From the NCBI GenBank assembly GCA_030035585.1, contig CM057482.1:60330828-60394827 (forward strand): a DNA stretch of 64,000 nt, read 5' to 3'. Source of the stretch: Dugong dugon. Its lineage: Eukaryota > Chordata > Mammalia > Sirenia > Dugongidae. Both the position numbers and the translations under genes were made by a program. Below are positions 28,301-43,300 of this stretch, piece by piece (position 1 is the stretch's first letter; each line of letters starts with the position of its first letter). The notes below the pieces were generated by a model that saw only the letters and a program-made list of their open reading frames with translations, did no database searches and had not been told where the DNA came from.

Positions 28301-31300
28301 ACGTAAGACAAACCCAAACTGAGGGACAAGCTATGAAATAACTGGCCTGTACTCTTTAAAAATATCAAAGTAGAGAAAAAGAAAGGCTAAGAAATGTTCC
28401 TGATTAAAGGAGACTGATCAGTGAATATGAGTAAAGTGTATAAGTCTATAAGTTTGTGATTGCACTTTTTAAAACTACATAAAAAGTCACCAAAATATAA
28501 ATATACTCCAAATGTGCTAAAAGTCATAAACTCTGCATGGTAATGAAGAGATGAGATGGTTTTAAGTCGGGAAAGGTAAGGGAAGTCTCTTTCTGATTCC
28601 TGAAGACCAGGTGAGATCTCCCTAATACATGTTCTATAGCACTGTCTTAGTCATCTAGTGCTGCTCTAACAGAAATACCACAAGTGGATGGCATCAACAA
28701 AGAGAAGTTCAATCTCTCACAGTCCAGTAGGCTACAAGTCCAAATTCAGGGCATCAGCTCCAGGAGAAGGCTTTCTCTCTCTCTGGAGGAAGGTCCTTGT
28801 GATGCATCAGTCTTCCCTCGGGCTGGGAGCATCTCAGCGCAGGAACCTCAGGTCCAAAGGACGCACTCTGCTCCCGGCACTGCTTTCTTGGCGGTATGAG
28901 ATTCCTACGTGTCTCTGCTCGCTTCTCTGTTTTATATCTCAAAAGAGATTGCATTAAGACACTATCTAATGTCGTCAACCTCATCAGTATAACCTCATCA
29001 CAGTGACAGAATTTACAACACATAAGGAAATCACATCAGATTACACAATCATACAACACTGGGAATCATGACCCAGCCAAGCTGATAGATATTTTTGGGG
29101 GACACAACTCAATCCATGGCAAGCACCTTACAGTAGTCTTCTTTACAGTATTTATCATAATTGTAACTGAACAGTTATCTGGACAGTGATGATCATGTCT
29201 GTCTTGTTTGTGCTGTATTCCTACTATCTAGTGTGGTTGTCAGGACACGACAGGCACCTGGAAAACTTTCTGGAAATGATAAGGCAATAGGTACGATCAC
29301 TAATAAGACTGCATAGAGTTGCCTTCCTTTGCTAATTCCTCACCTGCTTGGAAATGCCTGAAGTTCCTTTAACAAGGAAAAGGATTTTTATTCCACAGAG
29401 AAAAGCAGTCTAAAATGTAAAAAGTTACTGAAGAAAATAATTCTCATTACATACATCTATTATTTAGTAATAATTACTAATGTCAGATAGTTTACTGATG
29501 ACAAAGGAGGACACTGGGTGTCTGAAGGAGGTACAAATTAGAGAAAAATTAAAGAAGTCTGTACAGCAAAAGCAAGGGCAAACACTGCACTCTTGCAGAC
29601 CTCACTACTTTGCCAACGACTAAATCTTTCTTTCTGTAGCTGCATGGCGACACCCAAAAGCAGTGTGGATTCATGGGAGGAGGACCAGGAGATGTTGTGC
29701 ACAGTTATCTTCCCAGTCCTGTAAATTTGGTCATTTTTTCAGTAACATCTATAAAAAGGCTTCACTCCTAGAGGACTCATTAATTGAGGTTATCACCCAA
29801 TACAAATTTGCACTAAAGATCAAAACATAGCCTATCATTCAGCAATACATCATGCTTTGACCGCAGTCACTAGCTATATTAAATAACAAAGAAGACTGCT
29901 AAGAATTAGGACTCTGGCACTCACACTGAGAAGATATCTGGAGCCCTGCAGTGCCTGCTTCCTTGTGGAAACTCAATGAATGCACGCACATATATGTTGA
30001 AAGAAGCAGTCCTACATGCTGTACATGATATCCAAGGTAGTCTTGAATCCTAAAGATAGAGACAACTTTTACTACATTCCCACCTTCTTTGAAATCCAGA
30101 GCCACAAGAAGCCAAAACTGCTGGTTACAGCCAGGATTTTATAGATGTGTCAAGGTAACATTCCCCAATTCTTCTCTGTTAACTATGTCTTAGCACCTGG
30201 AAGATGGCAGACTATCATTTATCTAGCAACTCCCAGGACATTATATATCTATATCTATCTACTTATAAATTAAAACACAGTAAAGTGAGAGATTCACTTC
30301 TGGCATGATGGAGGGAGGTGGTCTTCAAATACTCTCCTCAAAAAGGAGCTATAAATCTCGACAAAATTGTGAAAGACAATTTCAGTGATCTGGATCAAAT
30401 GTTGAGAAACATTTATTCATGGAAACTATAGCACAAGTTTATGGTCTTGAAGCCTGGAGCTGCGTCCCTCCTCCCCCAAGCTCTGTCAGAGTGGCAGTTC
30501 AACCAGGGCAGGACAGGATGTGAAAACCAGCAGACTTGCTGCCATGGCTGGAGGAGGCTCACTTGATACGGAGAGTTGTCAGCTAAAATGGAGACTGTAG
30601 TGGCAAGGCAAAAGGGTGAAACAGTGGCTCTGTTACTCTGAGATTGCAGGCCTGTGTGGGGCAAGCAGCCAGGAATTTATCAAGGAGCTCCTGGAATTTA
30701 TCAAAGGGGGCTTCCTAAGCTCTCCATATATCTTGCATTGACCAGAGGCTGTGAGTATGCACAGCAGAGACTGGAATGGACACAGCCATTCATTCTTGGC
30801 TGATGGAACATGAGCTCATGTGCAAAGAAGACTCTTAGAGAGTGAACAGAAAGTAAAAGCCAAGTCAGTCTTGAAAATGGCCTTACATGCTTTGTCAATG
30901 AAACAGAGGAAGACTCTCAATGAGATGGATTGACACAGTTAGTGGCTGCAACAATGGGTTCAAGCATAACAACTGGAGGATGGTGCAAGACTGGGTAGTG
31001 TTTCATTCTGTTGTACACAGGGTCGCTATGAGTCGAAACTGACTTGGCGGCACCTAACAACAGCAACAACCCAGGCCACACACCTATCAATCAGTAGAGA
31101 GTACAAGCCTTACTGGCTTGAGGTATTTGAGCACAACCTCTGACTAATCTTTGGCTAAGCATTAACATGCAGTCACAGGGGTGACCGCAAAGAACTAAAG
31201 AAACAATGTTTAAAAACTAAAAAAAAAAGGCTTACAAATAAGAGAAAAACAGTGCAGACACATCAGCGGTCACACACTGTTGGGGAGATAGACTTCATAC

Positions 31301-34300
31301 ATTATAAGTCCAAATGAGTTCCTAAACAAACAAAGTAACAGTGACCCTCAAAGAATGGGGGAAGTCAGAATCCAGGGTTGCTATAATATATTATTTAAAA
31401 TGTCCAGTATTCAACAAAAAATTATAAAACACATAAAGCAGCAAGCAAATATGACCCATTTTCAAGGGAGGGGAGAAGGCAGTCAATAGGTACTCTTTCT
31501 GAGTGTCCCCAGATGTTGGATTTGGCAGATAGACTTCAAAGCAGCAATTATAAATATGTTCAAAGAACTAAAGGAAATAATGTTTAAAACTTAAAGGACA
31601 CTATGATGACAATGACTCAATAGACAGTCAATAAATTGAAAAAAAATTTTAATGGAAATTCTGGCATTGGAAAGTAAAATAACTAAAACAAAAATTCACT
31701 ACAGGGGATCAACAGTAAATCTGAGATGGCAGGAGAAAAAAATCAGTGATATAAAAACAGATATTATCCAGTCTGAAGAACAGAAAAAAAAAGACTGAAG
31801 AAAAATGAACAGTGTTGGACACCTGTGCAACAACAGAAAGCATACCAAGATATGCATCATAGGAGTCTTAGAAGATGAGAGACAAAAGGGCAGGAAAAAA
31901 TAATGGCCAAAAACATCCCAAACATGACAAAAAAATCGTTAACCTACAGATCGAAGAAGCTCAATGAATCCCACATAGGATAAACACAAAGAGAGCCACA
32001 CCTAGATAAATCTTAGTCAAACTGTTGAAATTCAAAGACAGGGAGAAAATGTTATAAAAAGCAAGTAAGAAATGACTCATCACATGCAGGATAATAAGAA
32101 TGAAATCATAAATTACCAAAACCAGGAATGAAGGAGAGAACATCACTACTGACTGTAGAGAAATGAAAAGCGGTGTAAGAGAATATTTGGAGCCCTGTTG
32201 GCACAGTGGTTAAGAGCTCAGCTGCTAAGCAAAAAGTCAGCAGTTCAAATCCACCAGCCACTCCTTGGAAATCCCATGGGGCAGTTCTACTCTCTCCTAA
32301 AGGGTCTCTATGAGTCAGAATTGACTCGATGGCAACAGTTTTTTATTTTTTATTTTTGGTTAAGAGAATATTATGAACAACTTTATACCAACAAATTAGA
32401 CAATTCAGATGACACAGACAAATTCCTAAGAAGATACAAGTTACCCAAACTGACTCAAGAAGAAACAGAAAATGTGGATAGATCTATAACAAGTAAAGAA
32501 ATTAAATTAGTAATTTAAAATCTTCCTATGAAGCTCAGATATGGATGGCTTCACTGGTAAATTCTACCAAACATTTAAAGAATTAACACTAACTCTTCAT
32601 AAACTCTTGTAAAACATAGAAAAGGGGGGAATATTTGCCAGCTCATTCTATGAGGTCAGTATTACCCCAAAACCAAAGCAAAAAAAAAATGACAAAAACA
32701 AACAAACCAAAATATTAACAAAATAAATGACCAATAAAACCCAAATGATCTTCTCAATAGGTATGAAAAAACATTTGACAAAATCCAAAACTCATTCATG
32801 AGAAAAAAAATTCTCATCCAATTCGGAATAAAAGGAAACTTCCTCAACCTGATAAAGGGCTCTATGAAAAAACTACAACTATAGCTAACATTATATTTAA
32901 TGATGAAAAACTAAGTGTTTTCCTCTAAGACTGGGGATGAGGCAAAGCTGTGTATTTTCCCTACTGCTCAACATTGTATTGTAGATTTTAGCCAGTGCAA
33001 TGGGCAAAACCACCCCAGTAAAAACAAACAAAAAGTTTATATTAGAAATGAAGAGGTCAAACTGTTTTATCTGGAAATAACACAGTCCTGTATGTAGAAA
33101 ATTCTAAGGAATATTGAAGAAAGTTACTAACATGAATGAGTTTACTAAGTTGGACTACACAAAATCAATACAGAAATGAATTACATTCCTGTATGCTAGC
33201 AACAACCAATCTGAAAATGAAATTAAGAAGACAATTTCATTAACAATAACACCAAAAAGAACAAAACACTTAAGTGCAAGATTTATACACTGAAAACTAC
33301 AAACATTTATCTTTAATTGCCAACAGAACTTAAAGAAGATCTAAATAAGCGGAGAGATATTCCATATTCACGGATTGGAAGACCTAATATCAATAAGATG
33401 GCAATACTTCCCACATTGATCATAGATTCAACACAACCGCTATTAAAATTTCAGCAGACTTTTTCTGTAGAAATTGACAAGCTTATCCGAAAATGTGTAT
33501 GGAAATGCAAAAGGTCTAAAACAGACAAAACAATTTTGAAAAAGAACAAAGTTAGAATACTTGTATTACCCGATTCCAAAACTTACTATAAAGATATTGT
33601 GTATGTATTGGTGTCAGAGCAGGCACATAGATCAATAAAGCAATTAAGAGTCCACAAATAAACCCTTATACTTACGGTCAATTTATTTTTGATAAAGTTG
33701 TCGAGATAATTCAATGGGTAAAGGACAGTCTTCTCAACAAATGGTGCTGGCTCCATATGTAAAAAAATGAACTTAGACATTTCCTTACACCATATACAAC
33801 AATTAACTCAAAATAGATCATAAACCTAAATGTAAGTGCTAAATCTATAAAAGTACTAGAAGAAAACATAGGGGAAAAGTCTTTATAGCCTTGGGTTAGG
33901 CAAAGAGTTCTTTGACATGACACTTTGAACATTGGACATAAAATAGAAAAACTGATAAATTGGACTTCATTAAAATTAAAAACTTTTGAGTTTGAAAGAG
34001 TATCACTAAGATGACAAGACAGCCCAGAGACTGGAGAAAAATATTTGTGAAATACAAAACCCACTGCCATCGAGTTGACTCTGACTCATGGCAACCCCAT
34101 GTATTACAAAGTAGAACTACTCTGTAGGGTTTTCTTGGCTGTAATCTTTATGGAAGGAGACCACCAGGCCTTTCTCCCATGGTGCAACTGGTTGGGTTTG
34201 AACTGCCAACCTTTAGGTTAGTAATTAAATGCAAAACTGTACCACCCAGGAATCTTATATACCCTCTTTTATTGTTGTTGTTAGTTGCTGTCGTGTCAAT

Positions 34301-37300
34301 TCCAACTCATGGTAACCCCATGTGTGCAGAGTAGAACTGCTCTGTAGGGTTTTCAAAGCTGTGACCTTTTGGAAGCAGACAGCCAGACCTGTCTTCTGAG
34401 GTGCTTCTGGGTGGGTTCGAACTGCCAATCTTTCGGCTAGTAGTTGAGCACTTAACCATTTGCTCCACCCAGGGACTCCAGGATGGCTATAATTAAAAAG
34501 ACAATAATAAGTATTGTTGAGGATGTGGAGAAACTGGAACACTGACACATTGCTAGTGAAAATATAAAATGATACAGCCACTTTGGAAAACAATTTGGCA
34601 GTTTTAAAAAATGCTAAATTTAAACTTACATATAAACCAGCTTTCTTACTTCTACAAACCTAAGAACACTGAGAACAAATGCCCACACAAAGACTTGTAT
34701 CAGAATGCTCACAGCAATTCATTATTCATAATATTCAAAACTGGAAATAATCAAATGTCATTAACTGGTGAAAAACAAAATGTGCTATATTCATATAATA
34801 AATTATTCATTACTAAAAAGGAACAGGACATGATATATGCTACAACATAATCTCAAAAACAAGTGAAAGAAGCCAGACATAAAAGACTAGATATTGCATG
34901 ACCGTTTATATGAAATGTCCAGAAAAAGCAAATTTATAAATACAGCAAGCAGATTAGTAGTTGTCAGGGTTGAGTGCCAGCAAGGATTGACTGCAATGGG
35001 GTTCAGGGAAATTTTGGGATGATGGAAAATGTTCTAAAACTGGATTGTGTGATGGCTGCGTGACTATAAATTTACTAAAAATCACTTAATTGTACACTCA
35101 CAATGGATGAGTTTTATGGTCTATAAATCATATACCAACAAAGCTGAAAAAAGAATTGCAAAGTTACTTCTACAACAGATGTATATAATGCACAGCAGGG
35201 GAGAACGGGTGAGCAATTCTACTTAAGTCAGGCCGGAGTAGGACAGAGAGAGAGCAATGCAGAAAGGACTGCATAGGTTTATTTACTCCTTCAACAAATA
35301 TTTATTGAGCGTCTATTCTGTTTCAGGTGCCTAAGAACTTACCATACCTATTCAATCTGTATGCTGAGCAAATAATTCAAGAAGCTGGACTATATGAAGA
35401 ACAGGACATCAGGACTGGAGGAAGACTCATTAACAACCTGTGATATGCAGACAACACAACCTTGCTTGCTGAAAGTGAAGGACTTGAAGCACTTACTGAT
35501 GAAGATCAAAGACCACAGCCTTCAGTATGGATTACACCTCAAAATAATGAAAACAAAAATCTTCACAACTGGACCGATAAGCAACATCATGATAAACAGA
35601 GAAAATACTGAAGTTGTCAAGGATTTCATTTTACTTGGATCCAGAATCAACACCCAGGAAGCAGCAGTAGTCAAGAAATCAAACAGCGTATTGCACTTGG
35701 AAAATCTGCTGCGAAAGACCTCTTTAAAGTGTTAAAAAGCAAAGATGTCACCTTGAGGACTAAGGTGCACCTGACCCAAGCCATGGTGTTTTCAATCACC
35801 TCATATGCACGCGAAAGCTGGGCAACGAATAATGAAGACTGAAGAACTGAGGCCTTCGGATTGTGGTTTTGGCGAGGAATACTGCACTACCAAAAGAACG
35901 AACAAATCCTTCCTGGAAGAAGTACAATCAGAATGCTCCTTGGAAGCAAGGACAGTGAGACTATGTTTCACATTCTCTGGATGTGTTATCAGGAGAGACC
36001 AGTCCCTGGAGAAGGACATCATGCTTGGTAAAGTACAGGGTCAGCGAGAAAGAGAAAGACCCTCAACAAGATGGACTGACACAGTGGCTGCAACAGTAGG
36101 CTCAAGCACAACAAGGATTGTAAGGATGATGCAGGAGCCGGCAATGTTTTGTTCTGTTGTACATTGGGTCACTATAAGTCGGAACCGACCTGATAGTGCC
36201 TAACAACAACAACAACAAGAACAAATCAGATACAGAGCCCTACACTTGTTAAACTCACGTTAGAGGGGGAGAAAGATGATAAACAATAATAAGGATAATA
36301 AATATACAAAATACACAGATTCCATAGGGATAATACTTGAATTTAATATTGGAAGACGAGGTTCCTCAGGAGGAGGGAAGGGGAATGGCAGATCAGGTAC
36401 TGAATACAGGATGTGTCACAGCAGAGTTAGGAATTGAGGTTGTACTGTGTTCAGGACCCCCTGTAGCAGAGGTGATGCAGAAAAATGACAAGAGATGAAA
36501 ATGAAAAGGTCAAAGTAGGGATCAGAAGGGACACTTGTTTAATTTAATTCTCCTGTAAGAACACAGGTATTACACGAATAATTTAAAATACAACAACCAG
36601 CACAAAGCCAATTCCTATGAGGCAGAGGCCAAATATATCCTAGATTTCCAGTTTCTCCAAGGTACTGTGCCAGTCCATCTCTGACAAAAGCCACTCCCCC
36701 CCCTCTCAGCATTCTTCCCTCTCCAGTTTGGGTTCAACAATTCACTGTAATGTCACACAGAACTAACAAACTGTACTTACAGTTAAGTGATTTATTAACG
36801 AAGTAACAACTCAGGATCAGGATCAATAGGCTACAACTGGGGATCAGGTTCAGGAAGCGTGTAGGCAGTCTGAAAGCCTCCCCGAAGTGGAGAGTACATC
36901 CCTCCCTTCTTCAGTGCAGGACAGCTCTCTCAGATCCTCTTGCCATGAAAGCAAGCAGGCCCTTCTCTCTGCTATGCACAACCCCTCTTGGCCATGCATG
37001 CCTCCTCTTGGTCATGCACATCCACTTCTCAGACATGCAGGCCTCCTCTCAACTCCCTCAGGACAGGCCTCCTGTTGGCCATGCATGTATTCTCTTACCC
37101 ATGCAGGCCACTCTACCTTCAGCCTCCCTGCCGTCAGCCTCTCCACTGCTAACTTACGTAGCTCATAGCCAGTGGAGCAGCTTGCTCTGCTCTCTTAGCT
37201 GCTTTCCTAGCAGTAGATCTCTGCCATCACCACTGACTCTGCTGCAGGGCCCACTCCTGGCCTGTCACCATCAACTCTGCTGCAGGGCCTCTTCCAGGCC

Positions 37301-40300
37301 TCTCGCTGTCTTCAGTGTTACTGCCCTTGGCCCTTGTTACAGCTCTTTTAGGAGGTTCCTCATCTCCTTTCTCTCTGCTTCTTCTTTCCTCCTGCCTTTC
37401 TAAAACCTCTGTGGGGTTGGCTGCTTATATAAGCAAACTCATTGTCAGTTTCAAGGTATGACCCTCCCAGCAGAACCACGAACTGACCAATCCCCTTGGT
37501 GGACCACAAGTCACTCAATTTGCATAGTAAACTGATCGATACCTGTGAGGTGTATAAAATAGACCAATCACAAGGCAGACTGCAGCCCAGGGCTAGACAA
37601 AAAGTATCAAACCATCAAGCTGTTTACAGCTTACCCAAAAAATATCAATCAACCTGGAGAAAAGTAATAAACCCTTTTGGGTAGAAAACTAGGGCAAAGG
37701 TAATGCCTCGGGACTTAGGGAAGTCAAGCTGTTTTTCCAAAGAACCAAGGCAAAGGCCACATAAAGGAACTCATTTCATCACAGGTATTTTGAGTGGTAC
37801 AAATGAAACTGAGATTAAGTCATTTAACTTGCCCAAAAGGGGAAAATTATTGGAATAGAATCTTTATGGGATTAACAGTGCCTGGCACATAGTAAGCCTA
37901 TAAAAATGCCTATATTATTACTATAATGGTGTCATAGGGTTTAAATTATTAAATTCTACAATCTACCCAGAGAGCTGCCTCTTTCTCTTCCCAAATGGTC
38001 ATTGCAAGAACAGTAAATGAAAGAGGTGTGCTTCTATTCCTTAGAAGACTTGTTAACAACCTGCAATATGCAGATGACACACCCTTGCTTGCCAAAAATG
38101 AAGACAACTTGATGCACTTACTGATGAAAGTAAAATACTACAGTCCTGAGTACAGATTATGCCTGAATGTGAAGAAAACAAAAGTCCTCAAAACTGGACC
38201 AATAAATAACATCATGATAAATGGAGAATAAAATTGAAGTTGTCAATGATTTCATTCTATTTGGATCAACAATCAATGTCCAAGAACCAGCAGGCAAGTA
38301 ATCAAATGACATATTACTTTGGGCAAATCTGCAAAATATTTCTTTAGATCTTAAAAAGCAAAGATGTCACTTTGAGTGACTAAGGTATGTCTAACCCTAG
38401 CCATGGTCTTTTCAATCACCTTATATGCATGTGAAACCAGACAATGAAAAAGGAAGACAGAATAACTGATACATTTGAATTGCAATACTGGTGAAGAATA
38501 CCGACTGCCAGAAGAACAAACAAATCAGTCTTAGAAGAAATACAACCAGAATGTTTCTCAGAAGCAAGGATGACAAGACTTCATGTTGCTTACTTTGGAC
38601 CCATCATCATGAAAGATCAATCGCCAGAAGAGAACATCATGACTGATAAAGTAGAGGGTTGGCAAAAGTGAGGGAAACCCTCAATGAGACAGATTAACAC
38701 AACAGCCACAATAATGGACTCAACCTATCAACTGTCATGAAGATGGTGCAGGACTGGGCAACACTTAATTCTGTTATATATAAGGCTGTCACGAGTCAGG
38801 GCCACCTCAATAGCAACTGTACAACAACAAAGGGCATGGATTCAGAGCACTGCAGTTCTCTCCCACTCTTCCAGAAATACCTTTATAGCACTTTTCTTTA
38901 ATTAATGGACAATTAAAGAAAAATTATCTGAACCTCTCTTCCTTATGATGCCAATTTCCCATAAGGAAAGCCTATCCATAATAAAGTATTTCTCACAGAA
39001 TTAAACAAGTTAATATATGTGCATAGTCAATGGTTAGTTAACTCAACAGGCCTGGGTTGCCCAAACCCTGAACATTCTAAAGGTCTTCAGGACTGGTCCT
39101 TGACCTGCTCCTGGGAGATAACTTCTGAGCCCTTGGAATTTCCTGCCTGATAAAGAGTGCTTTCATACGCCTGAGGCCTTGAGCCATGCTGTGCCAGCTT
39201 CACCATTAGGCTAACAATGAGATTTATGGTGAACACCTGTTTTTGTATGCCTGAGGCCCTGGGCCAAGCTCTACCAGTCCGACCTCTCGGGGACTGGAGA
39301 TTGAGTAGCTAAGGTCAGCCATGCAGGTGCTCATGTCTACATGACTGACCCCCAATAAAAACTCTGGACACAAAGGCTCAGGTGAGCTTCCCTTGTTGGC
39401 AACACTTCCCACATGTTGTCACACATTGTTGCTGCAATTCCACTGGGAAGGAAAACCTGGAAGCTTGTATCTGGTTTCTCCTGCGCTCTGCCCCCTGCAC
39501 CTTTTCCTTTTGCTGACTTTAATCTGTATCCTATTGCTGCAGTAAAATGTAACTGGGAGAACATTTTTTCTGAGTTCTGTGAATACTTCTAGTGAATCAT
39601 CAAGCCTGAGGCACTCCTGACTCAATATGAAACTGATTAGAACAGTGCCTGGAATCCAGAAAGCATTATATAGGTAGTTACTATGAACAGGTGTTGAGAA
39701 GCAATCTAAAATTTTTAAGGCAAACAAACCATGCCATTATTTGCTGCAGGCTCTGATCTCTATTTTCAAAGTAGGCTGGAGCTGACAAGAAGACACTTAA
39801 ACAAGAACATGCTTTTTATTCATTAGGCAAGAGGCACACTAGATTTGATGGCAATATTTAAGCCAATTTCCAAGAGATCCTGCTCTAGCCAGTAGGCAAT
39901 ATTACAATAGAATGAATGTTTGAATGTTAACAGAAGCTGAAGATAATCAAAGTGGAAACAATGGAATACACAACAGAGATCTCACTACAGAAGGCATACC
40001 TTAATTTCCTTTATGCTTGGAAGTGATGCATTTAGAAATTCCTCAGTTAATCTCTTCCAACTAGCAGCTTTGTTGAGATCAGAATGAATAATAAATTTTT
40101 CATAAATTCTAAAATATAAAAAAAATCAACTGATAGTGAACCATATTAACAAAAAGATCTACAATGAAAATACATATATTTCTGAATATGTGGGTATATA
40201 CATATAAAAATGACTTACCCTTTTATTGTCTTTTCTACCTTGTGGCTGTTGACATCCAAGAAACGATGAAATCTAATAAAGTTAAAAATGCAATTCTTAT

Positions 40301-43300
40301 GCCAATTTTGTCACATATAACTGGGTAGACTATTATCACAGCCCTCTGTATCTGCCCATACAACCTAAACTCAGCTAAGAGTTTAGGATGTATGGGAGTG
40401 CACCTCTCCCCTCCCATTACCTCCACCATTAACCAGGCAAACCACTACTGTGTCTCAGAGACTACTCAAGCATCCCTTCTTTGGCACACAGGTACACTGT
40501 GAGCCTCTCCAACCCTGTGTTTTAGCTCTGTCCTCCTATAATGCCCTGTGTCTACATCCAGCATAGCACATTCTACACCAGGTGTTCCTAATCGTTTTTA
40601 TGCCATAATGAAACCTGGTGAAGCCTAAGGACATCTTCTCAGAATAAAGTCTTTAAATGCATAAAACAAAATACAAAGGAAACTGTCTTAGTTATGTGGT
40701 GCTGCTATAACAGAAACACCACAAGTGGATGGCTTTATGAAACAGAAGTTTATTCTCTGACAGTTTAGGAGGCGAGAAGTCTGAATTCAGGGTGCCAGCT
40801 CCAGGGGAAGGCTTTTTCTGTCAGTTCTAGGAGAAAGTCCTTGTCATCAATCTTCCCCTGGGTCTAGGAGTTTCTCAGCACAGAGACCCTGGGTCCAAAG
40901 GATGTGTTCCACCTCTGGCTCTGCTTTCTTGGCGGTAGAAGGTCCTGTTTCTCTGCTCAATTCTCTCATTTATATTTCAAAAGAGACTGATTTAAAATAC
41001 AACCTAATCTTGTAGACTGAGTCCTGCCTCATTAACATAACTGCTTTTAACCCTGACTCATTAATATCACAGAGGTAGGTATCTTAGTCATCTAGTGCTG
41101 CTTTAACAGAATACCACAAGTGGATGGCTTCAACAAACGTTTATTCACTCACAGTCCAGTAGGCTACAAACCCAAATTCAGGGCATCAACTCCAGGGGAA
41201 GGCTTTGTCATTGGCTCTGAAGGAAAGACCTTGTTGTCAATCTTCCCCTGGACTAGGAGCTTCTCTGTGCAGGAACCCCGGGTCCAAAGGGCGTGCTCTG
41301 CTCCCAGCGTTGCTTTCTTGGTGGTATGAGGTCCCCAACTCTCTGCTTGCTTCCCTTTCATCTCTTGTAAGACAAAAGATGGTGCAGGCCACACCCCAGG
41401 GAAACTCCCTTTACATTGGATCAGGGATGTGACCTGGGTAATGGTGGTGAATCCCACCCTAATTCTCTTTAATGTAAAATTACAGCCACAAAATGGAGGA
41501 CAACCACACAATACTAGGAATCATGGCCTAGCCAAATTGATACATACATTTTTTGGGGGACACCATTCAATCCATGACAGTAGGATTTACAACACACAGG
41601 AAAGTCACATCAGATGACAAAATGGTGGACAATCACACAGTACTGGGAATCACGATCTAGTCAAGTTGACACACATTTTTGGGGGACACAATTCAATCTG
41701 TAACATTCCATCCTTTGGCCCCCTCAAATTCATTCTTTGCCACACGTAAAACACATTCACCCTATCATATCATAGCAAAAGTCTTAAATCAACTCCAAGT
41801 CCAAAATCCAAAAATTCCTCTTCATCTGTGAAATCCAGAATATAAGTTATCTGCTTCCAAAGTACAATGATGCAACAGGCACACGGAAAACATTTCCATT
41901 ACCAGTGGGAGAAATTGGAGGGAAAGAAGGGATAATAGGCACCAAGCAACTCAGCAGAACACATTATATTAGCTCTCAAGGCTTGAAAATAATCCTCTGT
42001 TCCCTGAGACCATTTAGACAATGGTCCTGCCCTCCAGACTCTGAGTGTTGGTCACACTCTCCAGATTTTGGATGAAGGCCCCTCGGCCCTGGATTTCAGC
42101 CCACCATCCTCGAATGGCAACTCTGCTCCCTCAGATTTAGGTAGCCCCATTCTCCTAGTTCATCTGAGTGGTGACTACACCCCATTAGCTCCAGCAGGCT
42201 CCGTCCTTCTGTCCCCTGGGTATGGCAACCCTGCCCCTTCATCTTTGGGCAGTGGATCTGGCCCCATCCCACTGACACTTGTAAAAGGCAGCCCTACACT
42301 CCGGAACGCGTTGGTGAAGATCTGACTCTTTGAAACCTAGGAGGCTGTGGCCCCACCCTTTGAAGCCCCAGACGCCATGGCTCCACCCTTTCAGACCCCA
42401 CAGGCCATGGCCCTACCCTTTGCGACTGAGGCAGCTCTACTTCCTGTGCTCCCTATCTCTTCAGCTTCTGCTTCCTTCACCTCTCAGCCCCCTGGGTCTT
42501 GCTGCCTGCATGTGCCCTGCTGGGCCAAGTGCTCCATAGCTCCTTAGCTCCACTGATAAGTGCCTGGAGGCACCCCATTCTGCCAGTAAACTTCAGCCAG
42601 AAGGCACTCAACTCTGCTCTGTGGATTGGCAAGCCTAGCTCCACCGATAAGTGCCCAGAGGCACCTCACTCCACTAGGAAGTTTTCTGCATGAAGGCACT
42701 CAGCCCTCTTGTTCCATGGGTCGGCTCCAGTCCTGTCTTATACCGGTCTCCTGGTTCTGCTGCTGCCGTTGCTCTGATGCTGCCTCTCACCGTCTGCACC
42801 ATTTCCAATGTAACAGCTCTCCTCACTTCTTTCTGCATCCTCATCAGAATTGTCTTTGATGTCCATAATTCCATCAATAGTCTCTTCAAGGCAATCTAGG
42901 CTTTTACTACTAGGCACTTTAAAACTCTTCTAGCCTCTACCCATTCAGTTTCAAAACCACTTCCACATTTTACGCATCTGTTAGAGCAGCACCCCACTCC
43001 TGATACCAAATTCTGTCTTAGTCATCTAGCGCTGCTATAACAGAAAATGTAAGTGAATGGCTTTATCAAACAGAAGTTTACTCTCTCACAGTTTAGGAGG
43101 CAAGAAAGTCTGAACTCAGGCTGTCAGCTCTAGGGGAAGGTTTTCTCTCTCTGTCAGTTCTGAAAGAAGACACTTGTCATCAGTCTTCCCCGCGTCAAGG
43201 AGTTTCTCAGCGCAGGGATCCCAGGTCCAAAGGACACACTATTCTCCTGGCTCTTGTTTCTTGGTGGTAGGTGGTCCCCGTTTCTCTGCTTAATTCTCTC

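Larger units (their letters stand above)
30290..35165 (+). mobile_element. Old L1M, 5' region through 3' end, broken by RTE and SINEs
   Basis: Sense L1: a 5' region from about 30290, then ORF2 from about 32361 (AACTTTATACCAACAAATTAG; ATGGCTTCACTGGTAAATTC), ORF2-like text at 33317-33661 and a 3' part to about 35165. Many frameshifts. An RTE tail (30893) and AfroSINEs (32188, 34057, 34272) are inserted. Confidence 0.65.

Noticed and set aside
42068-42900. Several GC-rich open frames
   Set aside because: They belong to the non-coding interior of the MaLR provirus, which carries no retroviral gene.
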